Assembly (NCBI GenBank): GCA_003290165.1 | Contig: QNQO01009147.1 | Coordinates: 62,001 to 126,000, forward strand | Origin: Berberis thunbergii | Taxonomy: Eukaryota; Streptophyta; Magnoliopsida; Ranunculales; Berberidaceae | Length of the DNA: 64,000 nucleotides | Direction: 5' to 3' | In this document: one piece after another, positions 1 to 10,721 of the stretch | Numbering within the stretch: the stretch's first letter is position 1 | How the letters are laid out: each line of letters opens with the position of its first letter | Position numbers and translations under genes: made by a program | The notes under the pieces: generated by a model | The model's database searches: none | What the model was told of the DNA's origin: nothing | What the model saw: the letters and a program-made list of their open reading frames with translations, nothing else

Positions 1-790
1 TCTAGGAGAGAGAGAGATCGAGGGAGAAAGAAAAATGGAGAGGACTAGGAGGAGCCTTCCTCCACAAGATCAGGACTCTGCAATCTTCATGGATTTGGAG
101 CTTCATTGAAGATGACTTCGAGAAGCTTTGCTTTGGCCTGAGCTAAGATATTATGATATCTTCAACCGGCTTCAATTTTGCGTCTTTGGGGAAAATATTG
201 AGCTAGTGAATTATCTGCTTGAAAGATTGGAAAGTCGGAGGCGGTGGAAGGCGGAGATCGTCGTGAAGGATGGTGAAAGAAGGAGAAAATGCGGAGAGGA
301 AGATGAGAAAGGCTATAAAGGTGAGACCTTTGAGGTAAAGCTCGATTTTTTTTCTCTTTGATTTCAATGGGGTTTTGGGTTGGTGGTGTGGCAGTAGAGA
401 AAATGAAATGTTGAACGTTTTATGAAATGGGTGAAAGGGATCTCTGAGTTGACCTGAAACCAAATTGAGGAAAAGAGAGAAGAAAGGCAGGTTGAGAGAG
501 TGTAAAGGGAGAGTTTCTAATTGGTGGATGGTAGTTGTGATGGAGTTGTTGAGAGAGAGTCAACGAGAGACAGCGATTGGATGAAGAGGAAAGAAAGGTT
601 GTTTTGCTTGAGATTGGAAGTCAAGAAATTATCAACGGTGGCAAACAGATTTTTGATTTCTATTGGATGATCCATTTAGTGCAGTTGATGTTCATACCGC
701 TACGAGCCTCTTTAATGTAACATTTCCTAACCTCATTGAATCTATGCTCAGCTACTTTCTCCTTGCGAAAGCTAACTTGTTTTATGGCAG
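1..790. other. No recognised gene; purine-rich tracts
   Basis: I recognise no gene here. GA-rich runs occur near 1-60 and 460-600, and the short open frames lack domain character. The stretch leads into the ABCC exon relic at 791. Confidence 0.4.
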
Positions 791-877
791 GAATATGTAA
801 TGGAAGCTCTGACAGACAAGATAGTATTATTAGTGACCCACCAAGTTGATTTCCTCCCTGCGTTCGATTCAGTTTTG
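791..877 (+). pseudogene. ABCC (MRP-type) ABC transporter exon fragment
   Basis: This single exon-like block encodes 29 residues that read as the region after the Walker B/D-loop of an ABCC nucleotide-binding domain, including the H-loop ([12 protein letters not shown], then AFDSVL). It is preceded by an AG acceptor (ATGGCAG) and followed by a GT donor, so it keeps an exon shape. ABCC proteins are large ATP-driven pumps, often vacuolar in plants, with about 1500 residues; only this scrap is visible. No Walker A or transmembrane exons were found around it, so it is a relic or a captured exon. Confident as to family, not as to the subfamily member. Confidence 0.7.
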
Positions 878-1678
878 GTTAGTCTCCACTCCACCCCCCT
901 GAAATTCTTATGAATATTCTTTTGTGGTGATTTAATTTCTTCGTCGCCTATCTAAGTCCGGTTATCTCATCCTCTTATCATAAGAATACATGATGTGTAT
1001 GTTCTTTGTTGGATCATATAGTTGGTTCTTGTTATTTTAGTTGGTCTATATCCAATACCTTTTAGTCTTCTGATGAAAAGTTGATTATTTAATACATTGG
1101 GTGTTGTTGTGATTTCCTCCTCAACACTTGCCACTGTTTTACTTCCCCATGGAACTTTTACTGCTGGGGAGTCATTCACTCTTCTAGTTCAGTTGTTATT
1201 TTGTATCTTGAATGCCCATATACTTGTATATAATTGATTTTGATACTTGTATAAAATATGAATATCCATCTTTCGATTACATGAACATAAAAGATCAACT
1301 ATTTATATGATGTTAAATAAATATTTTGTTGCACCTACATGTATACAAGTGTTGGGCAAGCTATCAAGTCTCACATTGGGAGAACTACAAGAAAACATAT
1401 CGAAAGGAAAGATGAGTTTGGTTGCATTGTAAGTTTTTATTTACCGCCTTTATAATGTTAACCCGTTCTACATATAGCATGCTATCATAATGACTAGAAT
1501 AGCCTTGCAATTGGTAGATGCAGTAGAAGTATGTTCGTGTTCTTGATCCCTGCTTTGTTATTGATTTTAATGCTAGCTTAGAGTGTCCTATGGTAGTTTA
1601 TAATAGATCTCACAGTTCAATTGCTTTTAATAATTATAAATGTTATTCCTTTGAGACTTCTTTGGTTAGTAGTCTAAT
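878..1678. other. Unassigned sequence after the ABCC relic
   Basis: No gene is recognised. A short exon-like stretch at about 1350-1431 ends before a GTAAG donor, but its translation resembles nothing I know. It may be intron or decayed exons of the ABCC relic. Confidence 0.3.
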
Positions 1679-2040
1679 CACTACAATAAATGAAGTCTAA
1701 AACGGCACTTTCAATGCGGCGTTTTAAGAAAAGCGTCGCCGATTCATAACATTACCGGCGCTTATAACCAAAATGTCGCTTAGTTAAACATTATAACGGC
1801 ATTATCAAAGAACGTCGATAAACCTTATGCAATAACGGAGTTTCTGTTATAAAGCATCGGTGCAAACAAATTAAACCGGTGTTTCTGTTATAAAGCACCG
1901 GTTAAGAGAAAAAAAACCGGCGTTTCTGTTATAAAACGCCGGTTAAGACCTTATGCAATAACAGCGTTTCTATTATAAAGCACCAGTAAAACCTTATGCA
2001 ATAATGGCATTTCTGTTGTAAAGCGTCGGTTAAGAGCATA
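1679..2040. repeat. Left subterminal repeat array of CACTA-like element
   Basis: About six related units carry GGCGTTTCTGTTATAAA followed by CGCCGGTT or CACCGGTT, partly palindromic within a unit. Such arrays bind the transposase accessory protein in CACTA elements. Confidence 0.65.
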
Positions 2041-3697
2041 AAAACATGTTTTATGTCTGATTTAGCTTTTGTGTCAACACTCAGGGCAACATGCCTTTTA
2101 TCTATTGAGGGGCACCCTTAGGAGCCTGGAAGGTATGCAGAAACTACCAGATCAGGACCTTCCTTCAATAAAGAAGGTAATCAAAATGATTCATTATGTT
2201 ACCATATGTAATTTGTTGGATTTCTTATACATGTATAGTTGGTAATTTGGTATTTGATTTTATGATACATCTAGGCAACTATATGGTAGTTCAGGTTCAC
2301 TTCAGCTATCTTGATTTCTTCTCTACGTGATTTTGTATCATGTAGTGCCTGAGCATACCTTAGCTGAAACCTTACAATCAAATACTTTTACATGAGTTTG
2401 TGATGAATGAGAATTCTTAAATACTAATTTCATCAGTCATGAAACATGAGAGTTAATTGTATTGTGCAGCTGCATGAATGCATTGGTGATAATATGCAGG
2501 GTTTTGTCTTTGATTTGGAGTGCCATAGTCGCATAGCAGCAGAATATTTTATTTCCAAGGTCGTTCTGCTGCTAGCTTGGACAATGTGCTAGTTTCGGAC
2601 CTTGAAATGTGCTGGACAGAGTGTTGTATATGACTCTGTTTTCATTTCGTTGTTTCTTTTTTGCTGCTGCTCTGGCGCTTTTAATATCCTGTTGGTGGGC
2701 AGGTTGCTTGCTGGAAATATTTTGAGCGAGGCTGGCAAGAGGCGTTGTGAACAAGTTGCTGATTGGTCGAGCTCCTGCTGGAAAATGGAGCGCTCTGCTG
2801 TCTTCGCAGCGAGCTGGACAGGGCGCTCTGCGCTGCCCTGTTTTCAGCTTATTGTGTGGAGGGATATGGATGTTGTTTTGTGATTTTTCATATGCTGATT
2901 TGTCGATTTTTTGCTGGAAATTGAGTGGTTTGCGTTTTATAACGGCTTGGCAAGAGGTGCTTGCAAGTTGGTATGATGGAAATTTGCAAATTGTTTGGTA
3001 TGTTTTCAAGATGAAGATTGAGCTGGCAAGTTTTGTTATAGGATGCTGAATGAGGTAAGCCACCTTGTGATTTCTTCTTTATATTTTCATTGAATGATAT
3101 AATGTCTATTGAAAAACATTTATACCACTGAACCAATTTAATGGGCTTATTTTGTAAAAGCTTATTATTAACCATATTCCGTAATGAGATAAGCTAGTTA
3201 TCTTAATTAGTAGTTTACCAAATTTCATGTTTCATTGTCATGGCCTTGTTCGGATTAGCGATCACACGGGTTCTATGTTGAGTTGATCCACCCAGTTACC
3301 TGTCAAATACATCTTCTTAGCTCTTCTTGGCAGCATGTTCAAAATTGGTATTGTGAGATGTCATTATAGTTCACAAGTTCTTGTGTGCCTCGTTAGCACG
3401 TATTGCAAACTCAGATGTATGTTGTTGTTGTATGCTCTATGGGTGTATTGAAAGGGTTTTAAATAGATGTTCTAGCAGCTGCTAGCCATCTTAGTTCCAT
3501 TTCATCATTAGACTGGTTAACTGTTTGTTGAATCCAGTGGTGCACATAAACTTTCTGCTAAGCCAATCTCTTTGCGTATTGGTGTCTCCCTGAGTGTTCC
3601 AGCACCAGCACCACATGTGTTCGAGATAGTTCAGTCGCATCCTGGAAGTACACAACATGCTAAGAGTTGAAAATGCATCATTGACAAAGTTGGTAAA
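2041..3697. other. Interior of CACTA-like element, unassigned
   Basis: No recognised gene. Two exon-like pieces, at about 2120-2177 and 2500-2561, each end at a possible splice donor, but I cannot assign a family. The open frames at 2572-3175 overlap on both strands and look like chance. Confidence 0.3.
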
Positions 3698-4681
3698 GAG
3701 ATTGTCGACATTCAAGATGCCATGGGTGAGAAGGTACTATCATCATACCATTCTCCTTTATCTATACTATAACCTTGGTAATTTCTCTTGATGAAGGCAT
3801 TTAGGTGTTGTCTAAATTTTGATTCTTTTTTTGTTTTATGCTCTAATGACTTCCAATCATATTAATCAACAGGTTTGTAAGTCTATTCAACTATTATCGA
3901 CATTTGTAGGTGATTTTGTGATATCATTTATTCGGGGTTGGCTTCTTACCCTTGTTATGGTAGCTATGTCCTTTTCTTGTGATTTCTGGGGCATTCGTGT
4001 TTGTGATCATAAACAAGTTTGCAACTCATGGGGAAGCTGCTTACTCGAAAGCAACAACAGTTGTGGAACAGACAATTTACTCAATCAAGATGGTATAAAA
4101 TGTCTTGTTAGACTTTTTATTTTATTTTATTAAAAAATTTTCAAAGATTCTAATACTCTACACGGGTCGTATCATTTATTGGAGAAAGACGGGCCGTAGA
4201 AAAATACAAGTCTTTAGAAACTGCTTATAAGACTAGTGTTCTGGAAGGGTTTGTATTAGGAGTAGGTCTAGGCATGGTTATGTTTATTGTGTTCTGCAGC
4301 TATGCATTAGCTGTGTGGGTTGGTTCACTGATGATACTGGAAAAGGATATACTGGTGGTGATGTGATCAGTGTTCTTTTTACTGTTGTAACCAGCTCCAT
4401 GTAAGTTCTTAGTGCCTTTAGATTTCATAAAGGGACAACTTTGTTTTATTTTAACTGACTATTCATAAACATTTTTGTGTTGCTCAGTGTGGAATCCGGC
4501 ATGTCCTGTAAATCTGACCAATATACTCGTTAATACAAGAACTACCGTGGTTTCAGGGCTCTAGGTGAGGCATCGTAGTGCATGAAGGCATTTGCAGCAG
4601 CACAAGCTGCAACATTCGATATGTTTGAGACAATTAACAAGAGGCCAGATATAAATTCCTTTAACAGAGATGAATGTAAAT
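3698..4681 (+). pseudogene. ABCB (P-glycoprotein-type) ABC transporter fragment with introns
   Basis: Four exon-like blocks match the first transmembrane domain of plant ABCB half-repeats in order. Block 1 (3698-3733) reads DIQDAMGEK and ends at a GT donor. Block 2 (3873-4091) follows an AG and carries IQLLSTFVGDFVISFI, then VVEQTIYSI after a frameshift near 3975. Block 3 (about 4163-4400) carries GERRAVEKYKSLETAYK and FCSYALAVW, then a further frameshift at about 4350 before a GTAAGT donor. Block 4 (about 4556-4681) carries AAAQAATFDMFETINKRPDI with an in-frame stop just before. Full ABCB proteins have about 1250 residues and span the plasma membrane; both nucleotide-binding domains are missing. 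Retained introns argue for DNA-level capture rather than a processed copy. Confidence 0.82.
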
Positions 4682-4879
4682 TATTTGATAGATTTTGTGA
4701 CTCAATGTTTTGTATGGTGTGACCATGCTTCAAGTGAAATAAATGTAGTCTGATCTTTATTATTTGATAGATTTTGCGACTCGATGTAATACATTATCTT
4801 ATTAATTACATTATTTTGCCTCCGTTCATAGAAATATTTAAGTGTTTGGCACATTTAGGTTTTTATTTTCTAGAAATAA

Positions 4880-5276
4880 AATTTATAAGATGTTATAAAA
4901 AAGTCATTTGATAGCACTTGATGAATGCTATACAAAAAAAGCCTTAAGAAACGCTATAGAAACTAATACAATAGCATTTGTTAAATGCTACGTGAAGGGA
5001 GACAATTGCGTTTCTGAAACGATATTGGTAACTATATAGTAGCGTTTTTTTAGGTACTATCACAAGCTAAACAATAGCACATTTAAAACGCTATTGTATA
5101 GTAAACAATAGCGTTTCTGAAACACTATAAATGGCCTACTTACAATAGTGTTTCTAAAACTCTATAAATAACCTTGTATCTATTATAGCTCCGGCAGACA
5201 CAACGTTTTCTAAAACTCTATGATAGCCTACAATAGCGTTTTTGAAACGCTATTAATGAGCATTTGTGTTGTAGTG
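4880..5276. repeat. Right subterminal repeat array of CACTA-like element
   Basis: Repeated units read AATAGCGTTTCTGAAACGCTAT, short palindromes in both orientations, ending in the terminal TTGTAGTG. The GCGTTTCTG core is shared with the left array, though the flanking letters differ. Confidence 0.65.
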
Positions 5277-5277
5277 T

Positions 5278-5612
5278 AAGCATGTAGGGCATGATGAGAG
5301 GAGACATTTTTCACAACGATCTCCTCCTTCATTGATATACGTCTTTAAGGGAGCGATTCCCGCCATGCTTTGTCTCCTTCGTAACGTCTCTCTTCTCTAA
5401 GGGAAGAAATCCATTGGGCCTAGACTTGGGCAATTGATTGCAATCTATTATTAATTACCTTTTTGGACTTTAATGATCGGGCTTGCCTCTTTGGCTTCTA
5501 AGACCGAACATGTTTTTCATGTTGAAATTGAAGTGTTTGTTCTCGTGATGGATGATCTATGCCATGTATACGGTCATGATTATAGGATTATTTGATGTTT
5601 CATCACCATTAA
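5278..5612 (-). mobile_element. Diverged LTR fragment of the same gypsy family as 19-40 kb
   Basis: The stretch aligns by eye with 19471-19790, sharing AGGAGACATTTTTC, AACGATCTC, TTAAGGGAG, GGCCTAGACTTGGGC and the closing TTATTTGATGT. The first about 210 bases of the LTR are missing. It abuts the right end of the CACTA-like element, so that element may have landed in or next to it. Strand is assigned by analogy with the element at 19-40 kb. Confidence 0.6.
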
Positions 5613-6127
5613 CCACTGACCCTATAGCAGTCGAAAGTGAAGAGAAACCCACCATAACAATTCAAAATCAATGCATTAGACTCCGCAGTTTATAATAGAA
5701 ATAAAATAAGTAAATAAACAAATAATTGCACATCATTTGCAAGGCTGGTAAAAGATCACTAAATGCAGCCAGAAAAGGCAACATAAATACCAACAGGATA
5801 CTCAGGTACTCATGTCTATCTTCTTGCCAGAGGCTACCCTGTTCCTACCTGAAACCCAAGATGAAAAGACAAATGACCTACTAAAACCCAAGAATACGAA
5901 CCACAGATAAATAATTAACTTATAGCCTTTCACAACTACACGTTTTTGGATAATTCTCTTGAGCAACAATCGCCAACAGCAACATGGTTCATCACAAGTA
6001 ATTACATTTTGCACAAACAAGTGAAACAAAAATTGTTTCTCCTTCTACGAGAAAAAATGTTTTTGACTAATTACTGGTGGTTTTTATGATCAAGATCACA
6101 CGTTGCCATTTCAGCAATAACATAGAG
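5613..6127. other. No recognised gene
   Basis: AT-rich spacer between the LTR relic and the Copia target site. The 75-residue minus-strand frame at 5802-6029 has no recognisable domain. Confidence 0.35.
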
Positions 6128-6132
6128 ATTAT

Positions 6133-6335
6133 TGTTGAAACTCTGAAATAAATACTAAAAATGAATTCTATTTCATCATTAATTGTCAATTTACATTTGC
6201 TATATATATAGATATCTAGACAGCAGAGAAGCTAGAAACAGAATTCAGTCAAAACAGATTAACAGCTATGAACAGATTACCTAACAAACTAACTAAATGA
6301 CAAACCTAAGTAAAAACTGATTTGTATGTTTAACA
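6133..6335 (-). repeat. Left (3') LTR of Copia element
   Basis: 203 bp, TG to CA, next to the polypurine tract (reads TTCCCCCGCAAAC on the plus strand). It differs from the right LTR chiefly by a 16 bp indel, where the right copy repeats AGAAGCTAG. Confidence 0.9.
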
Positions 6336-6342
6336 TTCCCCC

Positions 6343-7930
6343 GCAAACTAAGTGTAGTCTCAATGACAGCACTGAGTTTGTCACGAAGTAGTAGAAATCT
6401 AGACGAGCCTAGAGCTTTGGTGAGAACATCTGCAATCTGATCCTTGGCAGAAATATGAAGCACATTGATGAGTTTTCTGGCAACCTTCTCACGTACAAAG
6501 AAAATATTGATTTCAATATGTTTGGTTCTAGCATGAAGAACTGGATTTGCACTGAGGAAAACAGCACTCATGTTGTCACACCAGACAATATGAGTTACAC
6601 TAGCAATCCGCAACTCAGAGAAGAGAGTTTGTAACCATGATAGTTCGGCAGTTACTGAGGCTAAGCTCCAGTACTCAGCTTTAGTACTACTTCTAGAAAC
6701 AATGCTTTGTTTCTTTGATGACCAAGATATGAGATTTGATCCTAAATACACACAATACCTTGAAGTTGAACGTTTGTCAGTAGCATCAGATGCCCAGTCT
6801 GCATCACAATACCCAGTGAATTTGAATGAAGGAACAGAAACTATGTGAAGACCAAATGTTGATGTTGCTTTCAGGTATCTTAAGATTCGCTTAACAACTC
6901 GCCAGTGAGCTTCAAGCGGGTTTTGCATACACTGACATACCTTGTTGACAAAGTAGGCTATGTCAGGTCTAGTGATAGTGACATATTGCAAAGCACCAAC
7001 AATACTCCTATAGATCTGAACATTTCGGACTGGATCATTCCCTGTATCCATCAGCTTCTCACCACCAGACATAAGGGTAGGCAACCCATTGGCATTTGCA
7101 TTTTAGCTCTACAAAGGAGGTCCTGAATGTATTTGGTATGAGAAAGAAACATGCTAGTAGTTGTGTGTTGAACTTGAATACCCAGAAAATATTTAACCAA
7201 TCCCAGATCTTTCTAACTAAACTGAGCATGTAGTTGAGATATCAACTGAGAAATATCAGATGTGTTGGACCCTGTAACTAGAATATCATCAACGTACACC
7301 AGAATGAAGATGGGAGAGGTGAGTGTCTGATGAACAAAGAGGAGTCTGACTTTGATGCAGTGAAACCAAATTTGATAAGTGTGTGTTGAAACTTGTCAAA
7401 CCAGGCTCTAGGGGCCTGTTTGAGACCGTAAATGGCCTTGGAGAGCTTGTACACAGCATCAGGACGAGATGGATCTACAAACCCAGGTGGTTGCATCATA
7501 TATACCTCTTCTTGTAATACCCCATTTAGGAAGGCATTTTTGACGTCTAACTAGAACACTGACCAAGAATAAGTGACTGCAACTGACAAGATGATTCTGA
7601 TAGTAGATGGTTTAACCACTGGGCTGAAAGTTTCCTTATAATCAAACCTTCAGTTTGTTGAAAGCCCCTAGCTACTAGGCGAGCTTTATATTTCTGTATT
7701 GTCCCATCTGAGTTCTCCTTGACTTTGAAAAGCCATTTGCATCCAACAATACTCCTATGATGAGGATAATCAACCAGTGACCAAGTGTGATTGCGTTGGA
7801 GAGCGAAATACTCATCTTGCATGGCAGAAAGCCAATGAGGACTGTTCAAAGCCTCCTTCAAACTGGATGGTTCTGCAAAGGCCAGAAAAATCTTTGGTTT
7901 GTATATTCCTGCTTCAGATCGAGTGATCAT
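6343..7930 (-). pseudogene. Copia reverse transcriptase and RNase H, broken
   Basis: Reading from 7930 down, the frame begins in the RT (CKWLFKVKENSDGTIQKYKARLVARG), continues in other frames through [10 protein letters not shown] (7499-7278) and ends in a 263-residue RNase H frame (7084-6293) with [24 protein letters not shown] and RTKHIEI. At least two frame breaks lie between 7050 and 7550, one falling at the YVDD catalytic box near 7290, so RT cannot be made from this copy. The plus-strand copy at 10722-12152 repeats this block at high identity and keeps YVDD. Confidence 0.88.
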
Positions 7931-8074
7931 CTGGTGTCCAGTAGGTAGTGTAGGAGGAATAGAAGTAGGTACTGATGGAAGCTCTGTACTTAGAGATGTA
8001 TGATCAAGATGTAATGGACCAGATGAGGGAGTCTGATTAGTATCATAAGTAGGATGTTGAGTGATGGATGGACT

Positions 8075-9555
8075 CTATAGTATGAGAGTAGAAGACCTTG
8101 CAGATGTCACTGCGGATGTGACTGTGGATGGAGCTGTCATAGGGATAGAGGCAGGTGTAAAATCAGGAAAAAGAGAATAGGGTTTGATAGAATAAGGGTT
8201 TAAATTGTGAAATGGGAATGAATTCTCATTGAACAAAACATCTCTGGATATGAATATACGACCATTAGATGACCTACACTTATACCCTTTGTGTTGAATG
8301 TTGTAACCAAGAAAGGTACACTCTTCAGACCTATATTGCAACTTATGAGCATTGTAAGGTCTGACATTGGGATAACATGAGCAACCAAACACCTTGAGAT
8401 GACTGTAATTTGGTGCTTTGTGGTAAAGAAATTCAAAAGGAGAAACCCCATTCAAGACAGAAGTAGGAACTCTTTTAAGAAGATAGACAGAGGTTCTGAT
8501 GGCTTCATCCCAAAATTGTAAAGGAAGAGAGGCATGAGCTAGCAGAGTGAGGGTTGACTCAATGATATGCCTATGTTTTCTCTCAACAACACGATTCTGT
8601 TGATGAGTAGTGGGACAAACTAATCTATGAAAAACTCCATTTTGAGCTAAAAACTTGGAGAAGGATCTGTATTCTCCTCCCCAATCTGACTGAACGCACT
8701 TAATAGGAAGATCAAATTCAAGTTCTACTTGAGCTTTAAACTTGAGAAAAGTAGGAAATGCATCAGATTTGTTTTGTAAGAGATAGACCCAAGTAAACCT
8801 ACTATAAGCATCTATGAAATGAATATAGTATTTATATCCTGAAGAAGATACAGTCGATGTTGGACCCCATAGGTTTGTGTGAATAAGCTCTAAAGGTTTG
8901 TTGTATATAGTTGAAGAGCTAGAATAAGGCAGTCTATGAATTTTGCCTAAACAACAAGAAGAACAAAACACAGATGCATCTGGACTAGAAACAGAGATGT
9001 TACAAAGTCTTAAAATCCTATGAACAAGGGAAAATGATGGATGTCCCAACCGAGCATGCCAAATAGATAAGGGTAAGGAAGCATTTGTAGAGGTTGTATG
9101 CACTGTCTTGCTAGACAATGAATAGGAGTTAGATTCTGAATGAACTGATGCAGCTAGAGAAGGAGATGGAAAGACATATAGCCCATTGCTAAGTGTGTCG
9201 TCCAATAGTATCTGCTTGGAGACCTTATCCTTAACAAAACAGGAATTAGGATGAAACTCAAAGTAAACATGATTATCTTGAGCAAATTTGGACACACTCA
9301 AAAGGTTTTTAGTGAGCCTAGGAACTTGCAGAACACTCTTAAGATGTAATATTTTTGAAGAATTGAAAGTAGGTAATGTGGACTCACCAACATTTTGAAT
9401 CTGCAGACCTGATCCATCCCCAATAAAAAAACTGCTCATTGCCATAATAAGGAGAAGATGTCTTCATGTTCTGAGTGTGAGGAGTACAATGGTTTGTTGC
9501 ACCAGAATCAGGATACCATCTGTTATCAGATGAATTGGATGTAGAAATAAATCCT
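8075..9555 (-). pseudogene. Copia protease and integrase
   Basis: The protease active-site motif DSGATNH is read near 9500-9520 and is separated from the main frame (9445-8075, 456 residues). The main frame holds the GAG-pre-integrase zinc finger (WHARLGHPSF, then CSSCCLGK) and an integrase core with YIHFIDAYSRFTWVYL, QSDWGGEYR and VVERKHRH. The first catalytic aspartate, normally in an H-[ST]-D-L-W-G-P box, is asparagine (HTNLWGP), which should kill strand transfer. Copia integrases splice cDNA into chromosomes. Confidence 0.88.
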
Positions 9556-9560
9556 TGAGG

Positions 9561-10649
9561 CTAATAAATTGGAGATTCGGTACCAACTCCCCAATTATCT
9601 TCAGTAGGTTGACTGGAGGATGCTGATAAAACATTCCTAATATCAAGGTGTGCTTGCACGTTTGCTTGCTGAGAGAATACTGACTGCTGAGATGTATTGC
9701 TTGAACTCCAAGGATTTGGAATGTTGTTATCAAAGAGATTGTAGCATTTGAAAGCCATGTGACCAATCTTTCCACAAATTTGACACTGAGGTCGAGTATT
9801 TTGATAGCCAGGAGGTCGAGAACCTCTCACTGATCCAAACCGTGCACCACTTCTGAATGAGACAGTATTGGTTGGTGATCTGAACTGCGAACGCCATGAA
9901 TGTGGATTTGAAGCAAAGGATCTAGGAGATGGTTTGTACTTACTGTGTGCTACATTAACAGAACTGGATACATCAAGATTTGTAGCATGTCTCTCAATCC
10001 TTGTTTCTTGGGCCAAAAGAAGTGATTCTATCTCAGAAATATTGTATGTATCTGATCTTGAAGAAACAGATACTATGAATGTATCATAAGATTGAGGAAG
10101 ACCATCAAAAATTGCATTGATATGGTCTTGAGGTGAGAGTGAATGGCCAACAGAAGCCAATTGATCAATGATGGTCATGATCTTTAGTAAGTAATCATTG
10201 ATGTTCATATCACCTTTCTTGATGTTCTGGAGTTGTGTTCTGAATTGTGAAATCTTTGCAGTGGTTTGAGAATTGAAGAACACCTTAAGTAAACTCCATA
10301 TGTGTGCTGAAGATTCACAGCCAACTAACCTTGTTAATAATAATTTTGTTATCGATGAAAGAAGCCAAGAAAAGAGCAATTGATCCTGTTGTTCCCAACT
10401 GGTGAACTCTGGATTGACATGACCTAGAGCTCGATCGTCATTTGATAGAAACCGTGGTGGAGATGCATCTGTTTCAATGAACTTCTGCAACTTATGACCC
10501 TTAATAGTAGCTAATAGTTGTTGTTTCCATAGCAAGTAATTGCTCTCACTCAATTTGACAGATAATACATGAGTGAACATGACTGGTTTACCTTCTGTAG
10601 CATTGGAATTACTGATAGAAACAGCATTTGAAGAACTTGAATCAGCCAT
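9561..10649 (-). CDS. Copia gag polyprotein
   Basis: Gag forms the virus-like particle that packages element RNA. The frame opens further upstream at 10715, but the first 22 residues are hydrophobic and atypical; I choose the methionine at 10649 (MADSSSSNAV), which gives 362 residues. N-terminal motifs such as LSESNYLLWKQQLLATIKGH and a CCHC knuckle (CQICGKIGHMAFKC) are typical of plant Copia gag. A stop at 9561-9563 separates it from the protease, whereas Copia elements normally have one long gag-pol frame. Confidence 0.8.
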   Translation of the reverse strand: MADSSSSNAVSISNSNATEGKPVMFTHVLSVKLSESNYLLWKQQLLATIKGHKLQKFIETDASPPRFLSNDDRALGHVNPEFTSWEQQDQLLFSWLLSSITKLLLTRLVGCESSAHIWSLLKVFFNSQTTAKISQFRTQLQNIKKGDMNINDYLLKIMTIIDQLASVGHSLSPQDHINAIFDGLPQSYDTFIVSVSSRSDTYNISEIESLLLAQETRIERHATNLDVSSSVNVAHSKYKPSPRSFASNPHSWRSQFRSPTNTVSFRSGARFGSVRGSRPPGYQNTRPQCQICGKIGHMAFKCYNLFDNNIPNPWSSSNTSQQSVFSQQANVQAHLDIRNVLSASSSQPTEDNWGVGTESPIY

Positions 10650-10721
10650 TATCATTGCTGATGAAGCAGAGAAAAAAAAATTTAGAAGTGACAGAGACGA
10701 GAAGATGAAGAGCAATAATGG

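Larger units (their letters stand above)
1679..5276. mobile_element. CACTA-like DNA transposon, non-autonomous, with ABCB gene piece
   Basis: The left end reads CACTACAATAAATG and the right end is the inverse (TTTGTGTTGTAGTG), the CACTA hallmark. Both ends are packed with short inverted motifs built around GCGTTTCTG, as in CACTA subterminal arrays. The inside has no transposase but has broken ABCB exons and introns. The flanking triplets (AAT left, TAA right) are not a clean 3 bp duplication, so the two ends might come from two elements. Pairing rests on similar termini and similar subterminal design. Confidence 0.55.

Noticed and set aside
2572..3175. Long overlapping frames on both strands (up to 163 residues)
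   Set aside because: No recognised domain, no splice context, both strands open at once in the CACTA-like interior.
1679..5276. Regularly spaced palindromic repeats that could suggest a CRISPR-like array
   Set aside because: They are CACTA subterminal repeats in a plant genome: spacing is irregular and there are no unique spacers or cas genes.
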